In this document: piece after piece, positions 37,499 to 47,317 of the stretch
How the letters are laid out: the number at the start of each line of letters is the position of its first letter
Numbering within the stretch: position 1 is the stretch's first letter
Assembly: GCF_940670685.1 (NCBI RefSeq)
Contig: NZ_OW711693.1
Span: 992,001 to 1,056,000 of the forward strand
Length of the DNA: 64,000 bases
From: Anaeropeptidivorans aminofermentans
GTDB lineage: Bacteria > Bacillota > Clostridia > Lachnospirales > UBA5962
Reading direction: 5' to 3'
Program-made: the position numbers and the translations under genes
Notes under the pieces: model-generated
What the model saw: the letters and a program-made list of their open reading frames with translations, nothing else
Database searches by the model: none
Told to the model about the DNA's origin: nothing

Positions 37499-38968
37499 CT
37501 AAAATTGAAAATACAAGAAGTTGACTTCCTTGGCAGCGTCTCCGTAAATGCCGAAAACAAGAAGGAAGAGAGCCGCCAGAACGTATAAAAGCCAGCGGTA
37601 AAGGGGGTTTTGTCTATTTATGATTTTTGTAATACTTGTTTTTTGAGACAGTATATCCACAAAAGCAAGTAATATTAAAGAACATAGGAGTATTGTAATT
37701 TCTGCAAGGTCCAGACCTAAATTAAGAAGAGTTCCGTCTGTAATAAGCCATAAATTCGGGTAAAATATGTATTTAATAACGTATAAAGCATCTTCTATGG
37801 AGTTTGCCCTGAAAAATATAAAGGCTAATGTGGCCAATGAAAATGTAATGAAAATTTGAAATAATCTGTGGCCTAAAGAGTCCCTGTCGATTTTAAGCAC
37901 ATTGCACAGAGCCACTTTTACAGGCATAAGTATTTCTCCAAGGACAATATAAATACCGTTTAAAAGGCCCCATATTACAAAAGTAAGCCCTGCGCCGTGC
38001 CATAGGCCGCTTACTAAAAAGACGATTATCTGGTTTCTGTATTTTTTAAGCTTTCCTTTCCTGCTGCCGCCTAAGGGGATATAAAGATAATCTCTAAACC
38101 ATGAAGAAAGGGAAATATGCCATCTTCTCCAAAATTCCCCGATAGATTTTGAAAGAAAGGGCGCTTTAAAGTTTATAATAAGATCAAAGCCAAGGATTTT
38201 GGCGCTGCCTACTGCCATATCTGAATAAGCTGAAAAGTCACAGTAAAGCTGAACCAAAAAACCAATTGAGGATATTAAGAGGGGTATGCCTCTAAACGAA
38301 TAAACGTCATTAAAAACAGTGTTTACTAAAATAGCAAGTCTATCGGCGATAACTATTTTTTTAAAAAGCCCCCATGCAAAAATCATCGCGCCTTCTTTTA
38401 CATCTTCGTAGCAGAATTTCTTTTCAGCTTTAAATTGGGGAATTAAAGAAGGAGCCCTTCCTATGGGACCTGAAGCGATATAAGGAAAAAACAGGATAAA
38501 AAGCCCATATAAAGATAAACTTCTTTCTGCATTTATTTTTTCTCCATAAACGTCTGCAATATATCCCAGAGACTGAAAGGTGTAGAAGGAAATTCCCACA
38601 GGAAGTATCAAATCAAGTATCCTGAAGGTATCCGATTGTCTTCCGAAATTTATAAATAAGCTGTTTCCCAGCCCAGCAAAAAAATTATAGTATTTAAAGA
38701 AAAACAAAACAGATAAATTTATAAAAAATCCGGCCAAAAGCCAGAGCTTTTTATTTTTCGCAAAATTGCTTTGTTCAATTTTTATTCCGCATATGTAAGT
38801 TGATAAAATAGTTACGATTAAGGGGATTGCATAGTAAATATTCCAATTTATATAGAAAAGGAAGCTTGCAATAAGTAAAAAGTGATTTTTAAATTTCTGA
38901 GGTATTGAATAATATAAAAAACATAGTATCAATAAAAAAACAATATAAGCAAAAGAATTAAAAATCAT
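37499..38968 (-). CDS. MBOAT-family O-acyltransferase
   Basis: A 489-residue polytopic protein of the AlgI/DltB type, with about eleven hydrophobic segments. The conserved text FWRRWHISLSSWFRDYLYIPLGGSRKGK (near 272) and the catalytic histidine in VSGLWHGAGLTFVIWG (near 318) are present. It moves an acyl group across the membrane for the extracellular SGNH partner. DltA and DltC genes are not present, so D-alanylation is unlikely; acetylation of a surface polysaccharide is the best inference. Confidence 0.92.
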   Translation of the reverse strand: MIFNSFAYIVFLLILCFLYYSIPQKFKNHFLLIASFLFYINWNIYYAIPLIVTILSTYICGIKIEQSNFAKNKKLWLLAGFFINLSVLFFFKYYNFFAGLGNSLFINFGRQSDTFRILDLILPVGISFYTFQSLGYIADVYGEKINAERSLSLYGLFILFFPYIASGPIGRAPSLIPQFKAEKKFCYEDVKEGAMIFAWGLFKKIVIADRLAILVNTVFNDVYSFRGIPLLISSIGFLVQLYCDFSAYSDMAVGSAKILGFDLIINFKAPFLSKSIGEFWRRWHISLSSWFRDYLYIPLGGSRKGKLKKYRNQIIVFLVSGLWHGAGLTFVIWGLLNGIYIVLGEILMPVKVALCNVLKIDRDSLGHRLFQIFITFSLATLAFIFFRANSIEDALYVIKYIFYPNLWLITDGTLLNLGLDLAEITILLCSLILLAFVDILSQKTSITKIINRQNPLYRWLLYVLAALFLLVFGIYGDAAKEVNFLYFQF

Positions 38969-39228
38969 TTTCAGTCTCCATATCTAAAATATTATTAAAA
39001 TTTATGCTTTGAAAAAATATTAATATTCGGCATTTTTCGGGCCTTTAATCCAGTATAGTGTATCATATAATAAGGATTAAATAAATCAAAAGTTTTAAAC
39101 GGAAGATTAAAGGCTAAATTCGATTTTTAATTTACTATATATGGAATATAGTATAAAATTGTAAAGGATATTAGGAAGGTATATTTGATAAATTATTTGG
39201 ACTTTTATAGATATTATGAGGTGAAAAT
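38969..39228. other. Divergent promoter region of MBOAT and LysR genes
   Basis: Contains the short palindrome TATATATGGAATATA near 39137-39151, a possible operator for the LysR-type protein. The gap holds no gene. Confidence 0.4.
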
Positions 39229-40095
39229 GTGAATACGGAACAGCTTAAGACATTTTTGTCACTTTCTGAAAGCAGAAATTTTTCCTTAACGGCAAAAGCC
39301 ATGATAGTTGCCCAATCTACCATAAGCAATAGAATACAGGAATTGGAAAAAGAAATCGGTCAAAGATTATTTATAAGAAATCATAACGGGGCAGAGCTTA
39401 CTTCGGCAGGCAAAGCCTTGCTTGAATATGCCGAAAAAATCATAAGCCTTGAAGAGCAAGCCATAGATCAGGCCAACAGAGTTTCAAAATTTGAAGGACG
39501 CATTATTTTAGGGACCGTATATTCCTATTATGATACCCGCCTTAGCAATATTTTAGGTAATTTCATGAAGGAAAACCCTGATATATCTCTAAAGGTAAAT
39601 TTTGCTCATTCCTCAAGGATTATTTCCGAAAGCAGGAAAAGAACAATTGATATTGGTTTTACCCATCACTATTACGACCATCCGGAATATTTCTGCAAAT
39701 TAATAGAAAAAGATGATGTAATATTAATTACCGGATTTCAAAATACACGTTATGCTGATGGGGTTTCTATTTCAGAAATAAAAAATCTCCCATATATTTC
39801 GTCAAACTTTCTCTATTCAAAGACAAAAGAATGGCTTTTCTCAAAACATCAGCAGTTTCAGCTGGAAATGGAAATAGGAGCAAATATAATTCCTTTTATA
39901 ACGGAGAGTGAAAATTATACCTTGCTTGCAAGAAATTTAGTAAAAGATAAAGTTGAAAGGAAAGAATTAAGAGAAGTTCCTGTTATTAACGGAGAAATCC
40001 CCCCTGTAGAATACTATATGGTTTACAGAAAAGACGATCATAGGCATTATATAAAAAAATGGCTTTCTTTTTTTGAAGAAAATATCAAAGCCTAG
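39229..40095 (+). CDS. LysR-family transcriptional regulator
   Basis: A 288-residue regulator. The N-terminal helix-turn-helix is MNTEQLKTFLSLSESRNFSLTAKAM...AQSTISNRIQELEKEIGQRLFIR in outline (residues 1-50), followed by a two-lobed effector domain (about 90-285). The start is GTG at 39229, after TATGAGGTGAAAAT. It is divergent from the MBOAT/SGNH operon, the usual position for a LysR protein controlling its neighbour; the effector is unknown. Confidence 0.9.
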   Translation: MNTEQLKTFLSLSESRNFSLTAKAMIVAQSTISNRIQELEKEIGQRLFIRNHNGAELTSAGKALLEYAEKIISLEEQAIDQANRVSKFEGRIILGTVYSYYDTRLSNILGNFMKENPDISLKVNFAHSSRIISESRKRTIDIGFTHHYYDHPEYFCKLIEKDDVILITGFQNTRYADGVSISEIKNLPYISSNFLYSKTKEWLFSKHQQFQLEMEIGANIIPFITESENYTLLARNLVKDKVERKELREVPVINGEIPPVEYYMVYRKDDHRHYIKKWLSFFEENIKA

Positions 40096-40155
40096 AAACG
40101 GATATTTGTAAAGTTAATTTGTAAAGGCCCGTTAAATCAAAATTATAATAAAGCT

Positions 40156-40216
40156 AAAAAATAGCTATAAGGCAGAGTATAAGAGATATTTTATACTTTG
40201 CTCTATAGCTATTTTT
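40156..40216 (+). terminator. Terminator of the LysR gene
   Basis: AAAATAGCTATA pairs with TATAGCTATTTT, with a second inner stem GCAGAGTATAA/TTATACTTTGC, followed by T-rich text. Confidence 0.85.
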
Positions 40217-40496
40217 ATATTGTAGTAAATAGACAATTTGTACTGGAAGAAAATAAAATTGAAGGTTTTTTTAAGATGGTTTATCTGATGCTTCGTTTTT
40301 CTAAAAATAAAAGGAACAGATAAATACCTGCCTATTCCTACTTATTAAATGTATAAGTTTGACTTTGGTATGAAAAATACGCTTAATTCGAGGTGGGTCA
40401 TAGGGTTCAAAACGGTATCCGTAGAACTTTTTCTATTAAGAAAACATATATTGCTACCAGATATAGGGCTGTTTTGCTATGGGAGGATGCTGCAAA
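40217..40496. other. Intergenic region before the collagen-like gene
   Basis: About 280 bases with no gene. It must hold the collagen-like gene promoter; I see no clear housekeeping boxes, which would fit a sporulation sigma factor but does not prove it. Confidence 0.4.
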
Positions 40497-42764
40497 ATGA
40501 AAAAAGATAATAATCGAAAAATTTATTCATGTACGAATCCAAACTACAAGGGTATCCCTGATGATTTATATTACACAAGAAGAAAAAGCAAGTATTGCAA
40601 TAGTTTATATCCGTCAGGAAGCTGTGGGTCTTCATGCCGCCCTTACTGTCCAGGTCCAACAGGGCCAACAGGTTCCACAGGTCCTACTGGGGCAATAGGC
40701 CACCAAGGTTTACAAGGAATCCAAGGAGACACGGGCCCAACCGGATCTCAAGGTTTACAAGGAGTGCAAGGAGATACTGGTCCAACCGGACCTCAGGGCT
40801 TACAGGGAGATACTGGCCCTACAGGTCCTCAAGGTTTACAGGGGATCCAAGGGGATACCGGCCCTACAGGTCCTCAAGGTTTACAGGGGATCCAAGGGGA
40901 TACCGGACCTACTGGTCCCCAAGGTCTACAGGGAATCCAAGGGGATATGGGCCCAACCGGATCTCAAGGCCTGCAAGGAATTCAGGGAGACACAGGCCCC
41001 ACAGGCCCTCAAGGACTACAAGGCATTCAAGGAGAAATAGGTCCTACTGGTCCTCAAGGTTTACAAGGAATTCAAGGGGATACTGGCCCCGCAGGTCCTG
41101 AAGGATTACAGGGGATTCAAGGAGATACAGGCTCAATCGGTCCTACTGGAGCTACCGGACCGACCGGACCGACCGGAGTGTTAGACCCTGGTGAGTTCCT
41201 GTTCACAGTTATAGGGCCTACAGGAAGTGCTTCTGTTAGATATGAAGATAATGTTATTTTTGAATCTTCAACACTTGAGATCATAGTAACCCCTGGCTCT
41301 GCCATTGTTACAATAGAGAATCCTGATATAACAGGCCCTACAGGTCCCCAAGGCCTACAAGGAATCCAAGGGGATACTGGTCCCACGGGCCCACAAGGTT
41401 TACAGGGAATCCAAGGGGATACCGGCCCCACCGGCCCTCAAGGTTTACAAGGCATTCAAGGAGAAACAGGTCCGACTGGTCCACAAGGTTTACAGGGAAT
41501 CCAAGGGGATACCGGCCCCACCGGCCCTCAAGGTTTGCAAGGAGTGCTAGGAGATACGGGTCCCTCTGGTCCTGAAGGCCTGCAAGGAATCCAAGGAGAT
41601 ACCGGTCCCACCGGCCCTCAAGGTTTACAAGGAATCCAAGGGGATACAGGCCCCACCGGCCCTCAAGGCCTACAAGGAATTCAAGGGGATACAGGCCCCA
41701 CCGGCCCTCAAGGTTTACAAGGAATCCAAGGGGATACAGGCCCCACCGGCCCTCAAGGCCTACAAGGAATTCAAGGGGATACAGGCCCAACCGGCCCTCA
41801 AGGCCTACAAGGGGATACAGGTCCCACAGGTCTCGAAGGCTTGCAAGGAATTCAAGGAGACACGGGCCCCACCGGATCTCAAGGTTTGCAAGGAATTCAA
41901 GGAGACACGGGCCCCACCGGATCTCAAGGTTTACAAGGAATCCAAGGAGATACAGGCCCCACAGGTCCTCAAGGTCTACAGGGAATACAAGGGGATACGG
42001 GCCCTACAGGCCCTCAAGGCCTGCAAGGAATACAAGGAGATACGGGTCCTACAGGCCCCCAAGGCCTGCAAGGAATCCAAGGAGATACTGGCCCTACAGG
42101 CCCTCAAGGCCTACAAGGAATCCAAGGAGAAACAGGTCCTACAGGTCCCACGGGACCACAAGGTCTTCAAGGAGATACCGGCCCCACGGGTCCTGAAGGC
42201 TTACAAGGAATCCAAGGAGATACGGGCCCTACCGGCCCTGAAGGTTTACAAGGAATCCAAGGAGATACAGGTCCAACAGGTCCCAATTATGCGGCAGATA
42301 GTTTTTCTGCATTTAAGGGTGCTTTAAACATTTCAGGAAGCACGCAGATTACTAACTGGACGATTACAAGTCCATATTATGGAAGTGATGCTTTTGATGC
42401 ATCTACTGGAAACTATACGGTTCCTACTACAGGAAGATATTCCATTAAAGCGACTATCGGATATTCTACTTCCACAGCGATAACAGGTTCTATAGGATCA
42501 TCAAATCCGGCTTTCAGGGTTACAAGAACGTTGCCCACCAGTACTGATTTAGTAAGCGGATTATTTCCTTTATTAAATGTAAATATAATTGCCTTAAATT
42601 TAAGGGCTATTTTGGGAAGCGGAACTGTTACTTTAGCTGGAGATGTAAGTTTAAATTCGGGAGACGTGATAGGGCTTTACTATGCTTCCGACGGCCTGAC
42701 GCTAACCTTAAATTTAGGTGGCAGTAACGGGGGAATGCTCTGGTCAATTCATAGAATTTCATAA
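40497..42764 (+). CDS. BclA-like collagen-repeat surface protein
   Basis: A 755-residue protein. The start at 40497 follows GGGAGGATGCTGC; an ATG at 40479 has no such site. Residues 1-52 form a cysteine-containing head ([24 protein letters not shown]). Residues 53-228 and about 280-597 are Gly-X-Y triplets built on the 15-residue unit [15 protein letters not shown]. Residues 229-279 are a non-collagen stretch ([16 protein letters not shown]...VTIENPDIT). Residues 598-755 are a globular BclA/C1q-like end (FSAFKGALN..., [16 protein letters not shown]..., [11 protein letters not shown]). Such proteins form hair-like trimeric filaments on spores or cells. The adjacent CotH-type kinase suggests a spore-coat setting, which is inference. 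Confidence 0.88.
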   Translation: MKKDNNRKIYSCTNPNYKGIPDDLYYTRRKSKYCNSLYPSGSCGSSCRPYCPGPTGPTGSTGPTGAIGHQGLQGIQGDTGPTGSQGLQGVQGDTGPTGPQGLQGDTGPTGPQGLQGIQGDTGPTGPQGLQGIQGDTGPTGPQGLQGIQGDMGPTGSQGLQGIQGDTGPTGPQGLQGIQGEIGPTGPQGLQGIQGDTGPAGPEGLQGIQGDTGSIGPTGATGPTGPTGVLDPGEFLFTVIGPTGSASVRYEDNVIFESSTLEIIVTPGSAIVTIENPDITGPTGPQGLQGIQGDTGPTGPQGLQGIQGDTGPTGPQGLQGIQGETGPTGPQGLQGIQGDTGPTGPQGLQGVLGDTGPSGPEGLQGIQGDTGPTGPQGLQGIQGDTGPTGPQGLQGIQGDTGPTGPQGLQGIQGDTGPTGPQGLQGIQGDTGPTGPQGLQGDTGPTGLEGLQGIQGDTGPTGSQGLQGIQGDTGPTGSQGLQGIQGDTGPTGPQGLQGIQGDTGPTGPQGLQGIQGDTGPTGPQGLQGIQGDTGPTGPQGLQGIQGETGPTGPTGPQGLQGDTGPTGPEGLQGIQGDTGPTGPEGLQGIQGDTGPTGPNYAADSFSAFKGALNISGSTQITNWTITSPYYGSDAFDASTGNYTVPTTGRYSIKATIGYSTSTAITGSIGSSNPAFRVTRTLPTSTDLVSGLFPLLNVNIIALNLRAILGSGTVTLAGDVSLNSGDVIGLYYASDGLTLTLNLGGSNGGMLWSIHRIS
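40653..42285 (+). repeat. 45-base tandem repeats encoding collagen triplets
   Basis: About thirty units of 45 bases coding [15 protein letters not shown], in two blocks split at 41181-41334. Copies differ mostly at third codon positions, with some GPTGPTG and shortened units; copy number is likely to vary between strains. Confidence 0.92.
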
Positions 42765-42785
42765 TTTTTGAATATTTGCAAAGCA

Positions 42786-42816
42786 AAAAGGCTTTCCTAG
42801 GTGAAAGCCTTTTTGT
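42786..42816. terminator. Bidirectional terminator between collagen-like and CotH genes
   Basis: AAAAAGGCTTTC pairs with GAAAGCCTTTTT around CTAGGT, between convergent genes. Confidence 0.88.
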
Positions 42817-42928
42817 TTTACTCAAATATTTATATTGAAATGTACTTATATTCAAGTAACCGGATTGGAGCCTTATAAATAGTAAGCAATAATTTTATAT
42901 TATATTTTTTAGTATTTGCTGTAAAAGG

Positions 42929-45040
42929 TTAAAACCTCTTATATTTGACTACAAATAAACTTCCCGCTACCAATAGAATAATGGATCCTGAGAACATAAT
43001 TATTGCACTGAAGTCTGAGGAAGAATCATTTTCAGAAACTGCATTTTGAAAATTTCCTCCAGGCATATTTTGACCTCTGGTAAAACCGCCTTGCCCTTGC
43101 ATATTCGGCGGGCCCCCTCTAAAAGATTGCTCGGATTGCATATTGTTTGTGCCATTATTGCCTTCAGTATTAGGAACTTCCGGCAGATTATTAGTTTCCG
43201 CTTCGGAAGGCAGTTGAGTATCTTTTGCTGTTTCCTTAGAAGAAAGGCTAGTATTTTCGTTTATTGCAGGATTGCTTTTCTGCTGTATTGCGGCCGCTTC
43301 TACAGACTGATCTTCTGCCGGCAGGAGAGGGGAGGCTTCTCCCATAAACGGAGTAGATTTTTCTTCTGATGAAGGTGTTTGATTATCTGAAGGAAAAGTG
43401 CTTACCGGCAATTCTTCAGTTTTTTCATTAGTTTTTCCATTTGAAATTAAGTTAATGTTTTTTGCCCCTGTTTCAGTGCCGATTTCAGTGTTTTGGGATA
43501 AACCGCCTATTAAGCTTGTATTTGAATTATTTTCATCTTGGGTATTAAAAGTATTCGATATATTTTCTAAATTATTTTGCCGGAAGTTTTCTCCAGATTG
43601 CATATTTCCGAACCCTCCCATGGAGCCCATAGCGGACATGGATAGATGGTCGGCATTGATTAAGGAATCCGGATTTTCGGACTGGCCTTCTGAGGTGGAG
43701 GGGATGGTTCCGTTTAGCTGATTCATAATACTTTCGGCTCTTAGAAGGCAGAATTCTTTTAAAGCTTCGGTTCCTTCTTCAAATGCCTCAAAGGTATAGA
43801 AAGCGGTAGGGTCATTTTTTACATAATCGGATATTAAATTCACCGCTCTGTCATATTCTTCCTGAAATTTCCCGTTTTCAAAGTAATCGGAGATAAATTC
43901 TTTAAAATATTCATGGTAAAGCGCCATATATTCGGTATTTTCAAGAAGCTTTCCTAAAAGGGGCCGTTCTTCAAGGGTTGTTCCCGATAGGGGTGTGTCT
44001 ATAGGGAAGTTTACCATTTGAGTGGCGCTTGAACTGCTTCCTGAACCGCCTCTTCCTCCCGCAAAGGATCCGAAGGCAAGATTGTAGTCCCAGGGAATCA
44101 TGGAAATTTTCCCATCAACTTCATAAAGGTAGTAATTATGAAGCATATTTCCTGTGTAGCTGTCAAAATTAAGTACAAAATTATGCACCACGAAATATTT
44201 AAGTACAGATTCAATATCTACGGCAGTTTCAAGGTCCTCGCCGGAATTCAGTATCTTTAGAGATTCTATAAGCCGCTCCTTGTCGTTTTGGCTTGGATCA
44301 TTTAAAACTGCTCCGTCCCAGATGGTGTTATAGTTTTCCGAATTATCGTCTGTATATTGAAGAGAAGCGCTGTTGTCACGGCTGCTGCTTCTGGCGGCAT
44401 CACTGAAATTACCCATTTGCATATTGTCAGGCTTATAAAGAGTGCCGGAGATGTTTCCGTAGGTTCGCTCTATAAAAGCCTCTTCTACAGCTTCTACGGC
44501 AAGATAAAGCCCAAAATCCTCACCGTTTACGCTTATGTTTACGAAACTGCTTAAAGGGGCGGCAATGCCGATTTCATTCATCATGTGATAAGAAAGATAA
44601 TCCTTTAAATAAGTACTGTCCTGTATAATATTATTAAGGGAAAGCTTATCAAGCCCATAATAAGACATATTGCCATCATAATGGTCAAATTCTATTTTAA
44701 AGCTGTACCTGTCGGAATCCATAGATGCCACGGAAGATAATGATGAATTTCCTTTTGTTCTGATTGCGACGTTTTTATAAGCTTCTCCGTCTATTACGAT
44801 ATTGCATTGAACATATTCTTTATCTCTGGGATTTTCAAGGATACTGTTCCAGTCCTTTTCATCTATGACAATATCCAGAGAATGCACTGATGTGTCATCA
44901 AAAAGCTTATTTACGTAGGGGGCGTCGTTTTGAGCCGCCTGAATGCCAAAATAAGAACCGTTCATGAAAAGAATCGTAATTACAAGAGCCAGTACGCAGG
45001 CGATGATGCTTATTTTGTCTATATATTTATTTCGAATCAT
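42929..45040 (-). CDS. CotH-like protein kinase, membrane-anchored
   Basis: A 703-residue protein with a signal or anchor segment (residues 11-29), a CotH kinase domain (about 45-450) and a C-terminal membrane helix before KYKRF. Kinase texts include RTKGNSSLSS (near 93), KLSLNNIIQDSTYLKDYLSYHMMNE (split, near 130), VEAVEEAFIERTYGN and SMIPWDYNLAFGSF (near 316) with the metal-binding aspartate. CotH of Bacillus phosphorylates spore coat proteins. A long disordered region (about 450-670) is rich in Asn, Gln, Ser and Gly, with repeated NMQ-x-F texts. It is the third gene of an operon with VTC and DUF4956 genes, ten bases after the latter. Confidence 0.9.
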   Translation of the reverse strand: MIRNKYIDKISIIACVLALVITILFMNGSYFGIQAAQNDAPYVNKLFDDTSVHSLDIVIDEKDWNSILENPRDKEYVQCNIVIDGEAYKNVAIRTKGNSSLSSVASMDSDRYSFKIEFDHYDGNMSYYGLDKLSLNNIIQDSTYLKDYLSYHMMNEIGIAAPLSSFVNISVNGEDFGLYLAVEAVEEAFIERTYGNISGTLYKPDNMQMGNFSDAARSSSRDNSASLQYTDDNSENYNTIWDGAVLNDPSQNDKERLIESLKILNSGEDLETAVDIESVLKYFVVHNFVLNFDSYTGNMLHNYYLYEVDGKISMIPWDYNLAFGSFAGGRGGSGSSSSATQMVNFPIDTPLSGTTLEERPLLGKLLENTEYMALYHEYFKEFISDYFENGKFQEEYDRAVNLISDYVKNDPTAFYTFEAFEEGTEALKEFCLLRAESIMNQLNGTIPSTSEGQSENPDSLINADHLSMSAMGSMGGFGNMQSGENFRQNNLENISNTFNTQDENNSNTSLIGGLSQNTEIGTETGAKNINLISNGKTNEKTEELPVSTFPSDNQTPSSEEKSTPFMGEASPLLPAEDQSVEAAAIQQKSNPAINENTSLSSKETAKDTQLPSEAETNNLPEVPNTEGNNGTNNMQSEQSFRGGPPNMQGQGGFTRGQNMPGGNFQNAVSENDSSSDFSAIIMFSGSIILLVAGSLFVVKYKRF

Positions 45041-45050
45041 GTTGCGCCTC

Positions 45051-45722
45051 CTAACTCATATAATCTCCGTTGTAGCCGACAAGTATTGCGTTTGATACGC
45101 CGTTAAGCTCAATAAGCCTGTGAATAAAAGATGTGTCGCTGTTTTTAAGCCTTACTTCTATTGTAAGCTCAACGCCGTTTTGAGAGACTCCTGTGCTTTT
45201 TACAATACTTTTTCCGACGTTTTCTTCGATGATTTTTCTTGCGGATTGTTCGCTTTCTTTGTCATGGCAGTTTACAATGACAATATAAGGCGCGTCGTTT
45301 ACTTTTTTATTTACAAATATTACGAGAATTATACCTATAAATACGCTTCCGAATACAGCCAGGGGAATAAGCCCCGCCGCAAGAACGATTCCTACGGCTA
45401 TGGACCAGAAAAGGAAAACGATATCAAGTGGATCTTTAATTGCCGTTCGGAAACGAACAATGGAAAGTGCGCCGACCATACCGAGAGAAAGAACAATATT
45501 GCTTGTTACTGCAAGAATTACTAAAGTAGTAATCATTGTAAGGGCAATTAATGAAACGCCGAAGCCTGAAGAATAAAGAATGCCTTTAAATGTTCTTTTA
45601 TACACAAAAAATATGAAAAGCCCAAGGGCAAAGGATAGTATAATGGCAATGCTCATATCTATAATGGAAACGGCGGTTACGTTTTCAAGAAAGCTGGATT
45701 TAAAAATATCATTAAATGTCAT
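45051..45722 (-). CDS. DUF4956 membrane protein
   Basis: A 223-residue protein with four hydrophobic segments (about 20-42, 48-70, 75-90, 110-135) and a cytoplasmic C-terminal domain of ferredoxin-like pattern (about 140-223). The text GMVGALSIVRFRTAIKDPLDIVFLFWSIAVG is diagnostic of DUF4956. Its function is not established; it is commonly coded between a VTC-domain protein and a CotH-type kinase, as here. ATG follows ATAGGAGGAATTATT. Confidence 0.88.
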   Translation of the reverse strand: MTFNDIFKSSFLENVTAVSIIDMSIAIILSFALGLFIFFVYKRTFKGILYSSGFGVSLIALTMITTLVILAVTSNIVLSLGMVGALSIVRFRTAIKDPLDIVFLFWSIAVGIVLAAGLIPLAVFGSVFIGIILVIFVNKKVNDAPYIVIVNCHDKESEQSARKIIEENVGKSIVKSTGVSQNGVELTIEVRLKNSDTSFIHRLIELNGVSNAILVGYNGDYMS

Positions 45723-45765
45723 AATAATTCCTCCTATATTAAATTACACAAAATCTGAAAATGCT

Positions 45766-46440
45766 TTACCCGTATATACGGCATGCGGCGTACTTTGAAA
45801 ATGCCGAAGCATGGCGGTTATTTAACTGAATAAGCTTTAAAATATGGTCGGGTATAAATTCATCATATTTTGCTTCAAGAATTGCCGCAGGTTCTCCGGG
45901 GGTCACTAAAGGAATATCAAAGTCAAAAAGCTTATTTGAAAATATTCCCGTTTTAAGCTCCGTGTCAAAGGTGATGCGGATATTTCCCGGTTTATAAATA
46001 TAAGCTTCCCGTTTATACTGCACTATGGTTCTGGGTCTTAAAAGCTCATTTTGCATTTTTACATAGAGTTCTTTTACAAGGGGCTTTTCTATAGTTTTTA
46101 TTTTTGTAAAATTACATTGTATAATTGCTTCTGCCTCTTTAAAGCTGAGTTCTTCGCTCAGTTTATTATTCAGACTTTTTCTTTTGCTTTTTTTCTCAAG
46201 GCGGATATAGTTTTTATCGTGGTTATATAGACGCAGGCGGAATTTTTCCCGTATGTCAAGGCCGTCTATTTTTTCTCTTAAGGCCTTATCCGAGGGCGTG
46301 TCAAAATATAAGCTGCGTATAATATACATACCGTTTTCATCGCCGTGGGGGTCAATATCCATAATATATTTAAGCCTGTTTCTTAAAATATAGTAATCCG
46401 CCATATTGACCCTATGTTTAAGTTCGTGACGGTAAATCAT
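45766..46440 (-). CDS. VTC-domain protein (polyphosphate polymerase-like)
   Basis: A 224-residue protein with the triphosphate-tunnel fold of the yeast vacuolar transporter chaperone polymerase. Basic and acidic tunnel residues are visible in YRHELKHRVN (near 3), RSLYFDTPSDKALREKIDG (near 43), KFRLRLYNHDKNYIRLEKKSK (near 67), IVQYKREAYI (near 138), RITFDTELKTG and AILEAKYDEFIPDHI (near 185). Related proteins make polyphosphate from ATP; activity here is inference. It starts the three-gene operon after AAAGGAGAATTAAA. Confidence 0.88.
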   Translation of the reverse strand: MIYRHELKHRVNMADYYILRNRLKYIMDIDPHGDENGMYIIRSLYFDTPSDKALREKIDGLDIREKFRLRLYNHDKNYIRLEKKSKRKSLNNKLSEELSFKEAEAIIQCNFTKIKTIEKPLVKELYVKMQNELLRPRTIVQYKREAYIYKPGNIRITFDTELKTGIFSNKLFDFDIPLVTPGEPAAILEAKYDEFIPDHILKLIQLNNRHASAFSKYAACRIYG

Positions 46441-46639
46441 TTTAATTCTCCTTTACATAAATTTTACTTTGGGGAAATAATAAACTATGGTCCTTAAATC
46501 AGGCTTAATAGGTATATGAAATAAACGTGAACAATGTTAAAATTTTATGAGATGCTTTTTCAGCTCCATTTAAGCTATATAAGATATTATAAAACAGACG
46601 GTATAAGCTTGTTTTATATTCATAAGGAAGCGGTGAATT
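46441..46639. other. Divergent promoter region of VTC operon and two-component genes
   Basis: About 200 AT-rich bases between the VTC gene (minus) and the response regulator gene (plus). A shared operator is possible; none is evident. Confidence 0.45.
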
Positions 46640-47317
46640 ATGAGAATATTAATCATTGAAGACGAAAAGCGTCTTGCCGATACATTGGCGGATATTATAA
46701 TGCAGAATAATTATATTGCAGATGTGTCCTATAATGGAGAAGAAGGCTATGATAATGCCATGAGCGGCATATATGATGCAATTATTTTAGATGTTATGCT
46801 GCCTAAAATGAACGGATACGATGTTTTGAAAGGAATGAGGGAAAACGGAAACAATACTCCCGTCCTCATGCTTACGGCGAAATCAGAGCTTGAAGACAAA
46901 GTAAAAGGGTTGGACTTAGGCTCCGATTATTATCTTACAAAGCCCTTTGAGACTGCGGAATTTCTTGCATGCTTACGAGCCATTATAAGAAGAAAGACGG
47001 ATATAAGGCCAGAGGTCCTCGCTTTTTCAGACATATCCCTTAACCCTGCTACTGCCGAGCTAAGCTGCAACGGAAGAACCGTAAGGCTGCGGGCGAAAGA
47101 GCTTGAGATTTTAAGGCTTTTAATGGAAAATCCCGATAATCTTATTCCAAAAGAAACCTTGCAGCTTAAAGCATGGGGATATGATTCAGAAGCGGAAGGC
47201 AATGTAGTTGAAGTATATATGACCTTTTTAAGAAAAAAGCTTCTACATGTAAAATCCAAAGTAAAAATAAGCTCTGTGAGGTTCCTTGGATACCGTTTGG
47301 AGGCCGGCCATGATTAA
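46640..47317 (+). CDS. OmpR-family response regulator
   Basis: A 225-residue regulator with a receiver domain (1-120; acidic pair in EDEKRL, phospho-aspartate in AIILDVMLPKMNG near 52, lysine in LTKPFE near 103) and a winged-helix domain (about 130-225; AKELEILRLLMENP, GNVVEVYMTFLRKKL). It overlaps the sensor kinase gene by eight bases. As it is divergent from the VTC-DUF4956-CotH operon it may control it. ATG follows CATAAGGAAGCGGTGAATT. Confidence 0.93.
   Translation: MRILIIEDEKRLADTLADIIMQNNYIADVSYNGEEGYDNAMSGIYDAIILDVMLPKMNGYDVLKGMRENGNNTPVLMLTAKSELEDKVKGLDLGSDYYLTKPFETAEFLACLRAIIRRKTDIRPEVLAFSDISLNPATAELSCNGRTVRLRAKELEILRLLMENPDNLIPKETLQLKAWGYDSEAEGNVVEVYMTFLRKKLLHVKSKVKISSVRFLGYRLEAGHD

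Noticed and set aside
41338-41790. Long reverse-strand open frame (and a neighbour at 41117-41431) within the collagen gene
   Set aside because: It is a by-product of the 45-base repeats on the coding strand; it is itself a repeated pattern without ribosome site.
40653-42285. Possible CRISPR array because of regular short repeats
   Set aside because: The repeats are in-frame 45-base collagen codons with no unique spacers and no cas genes.
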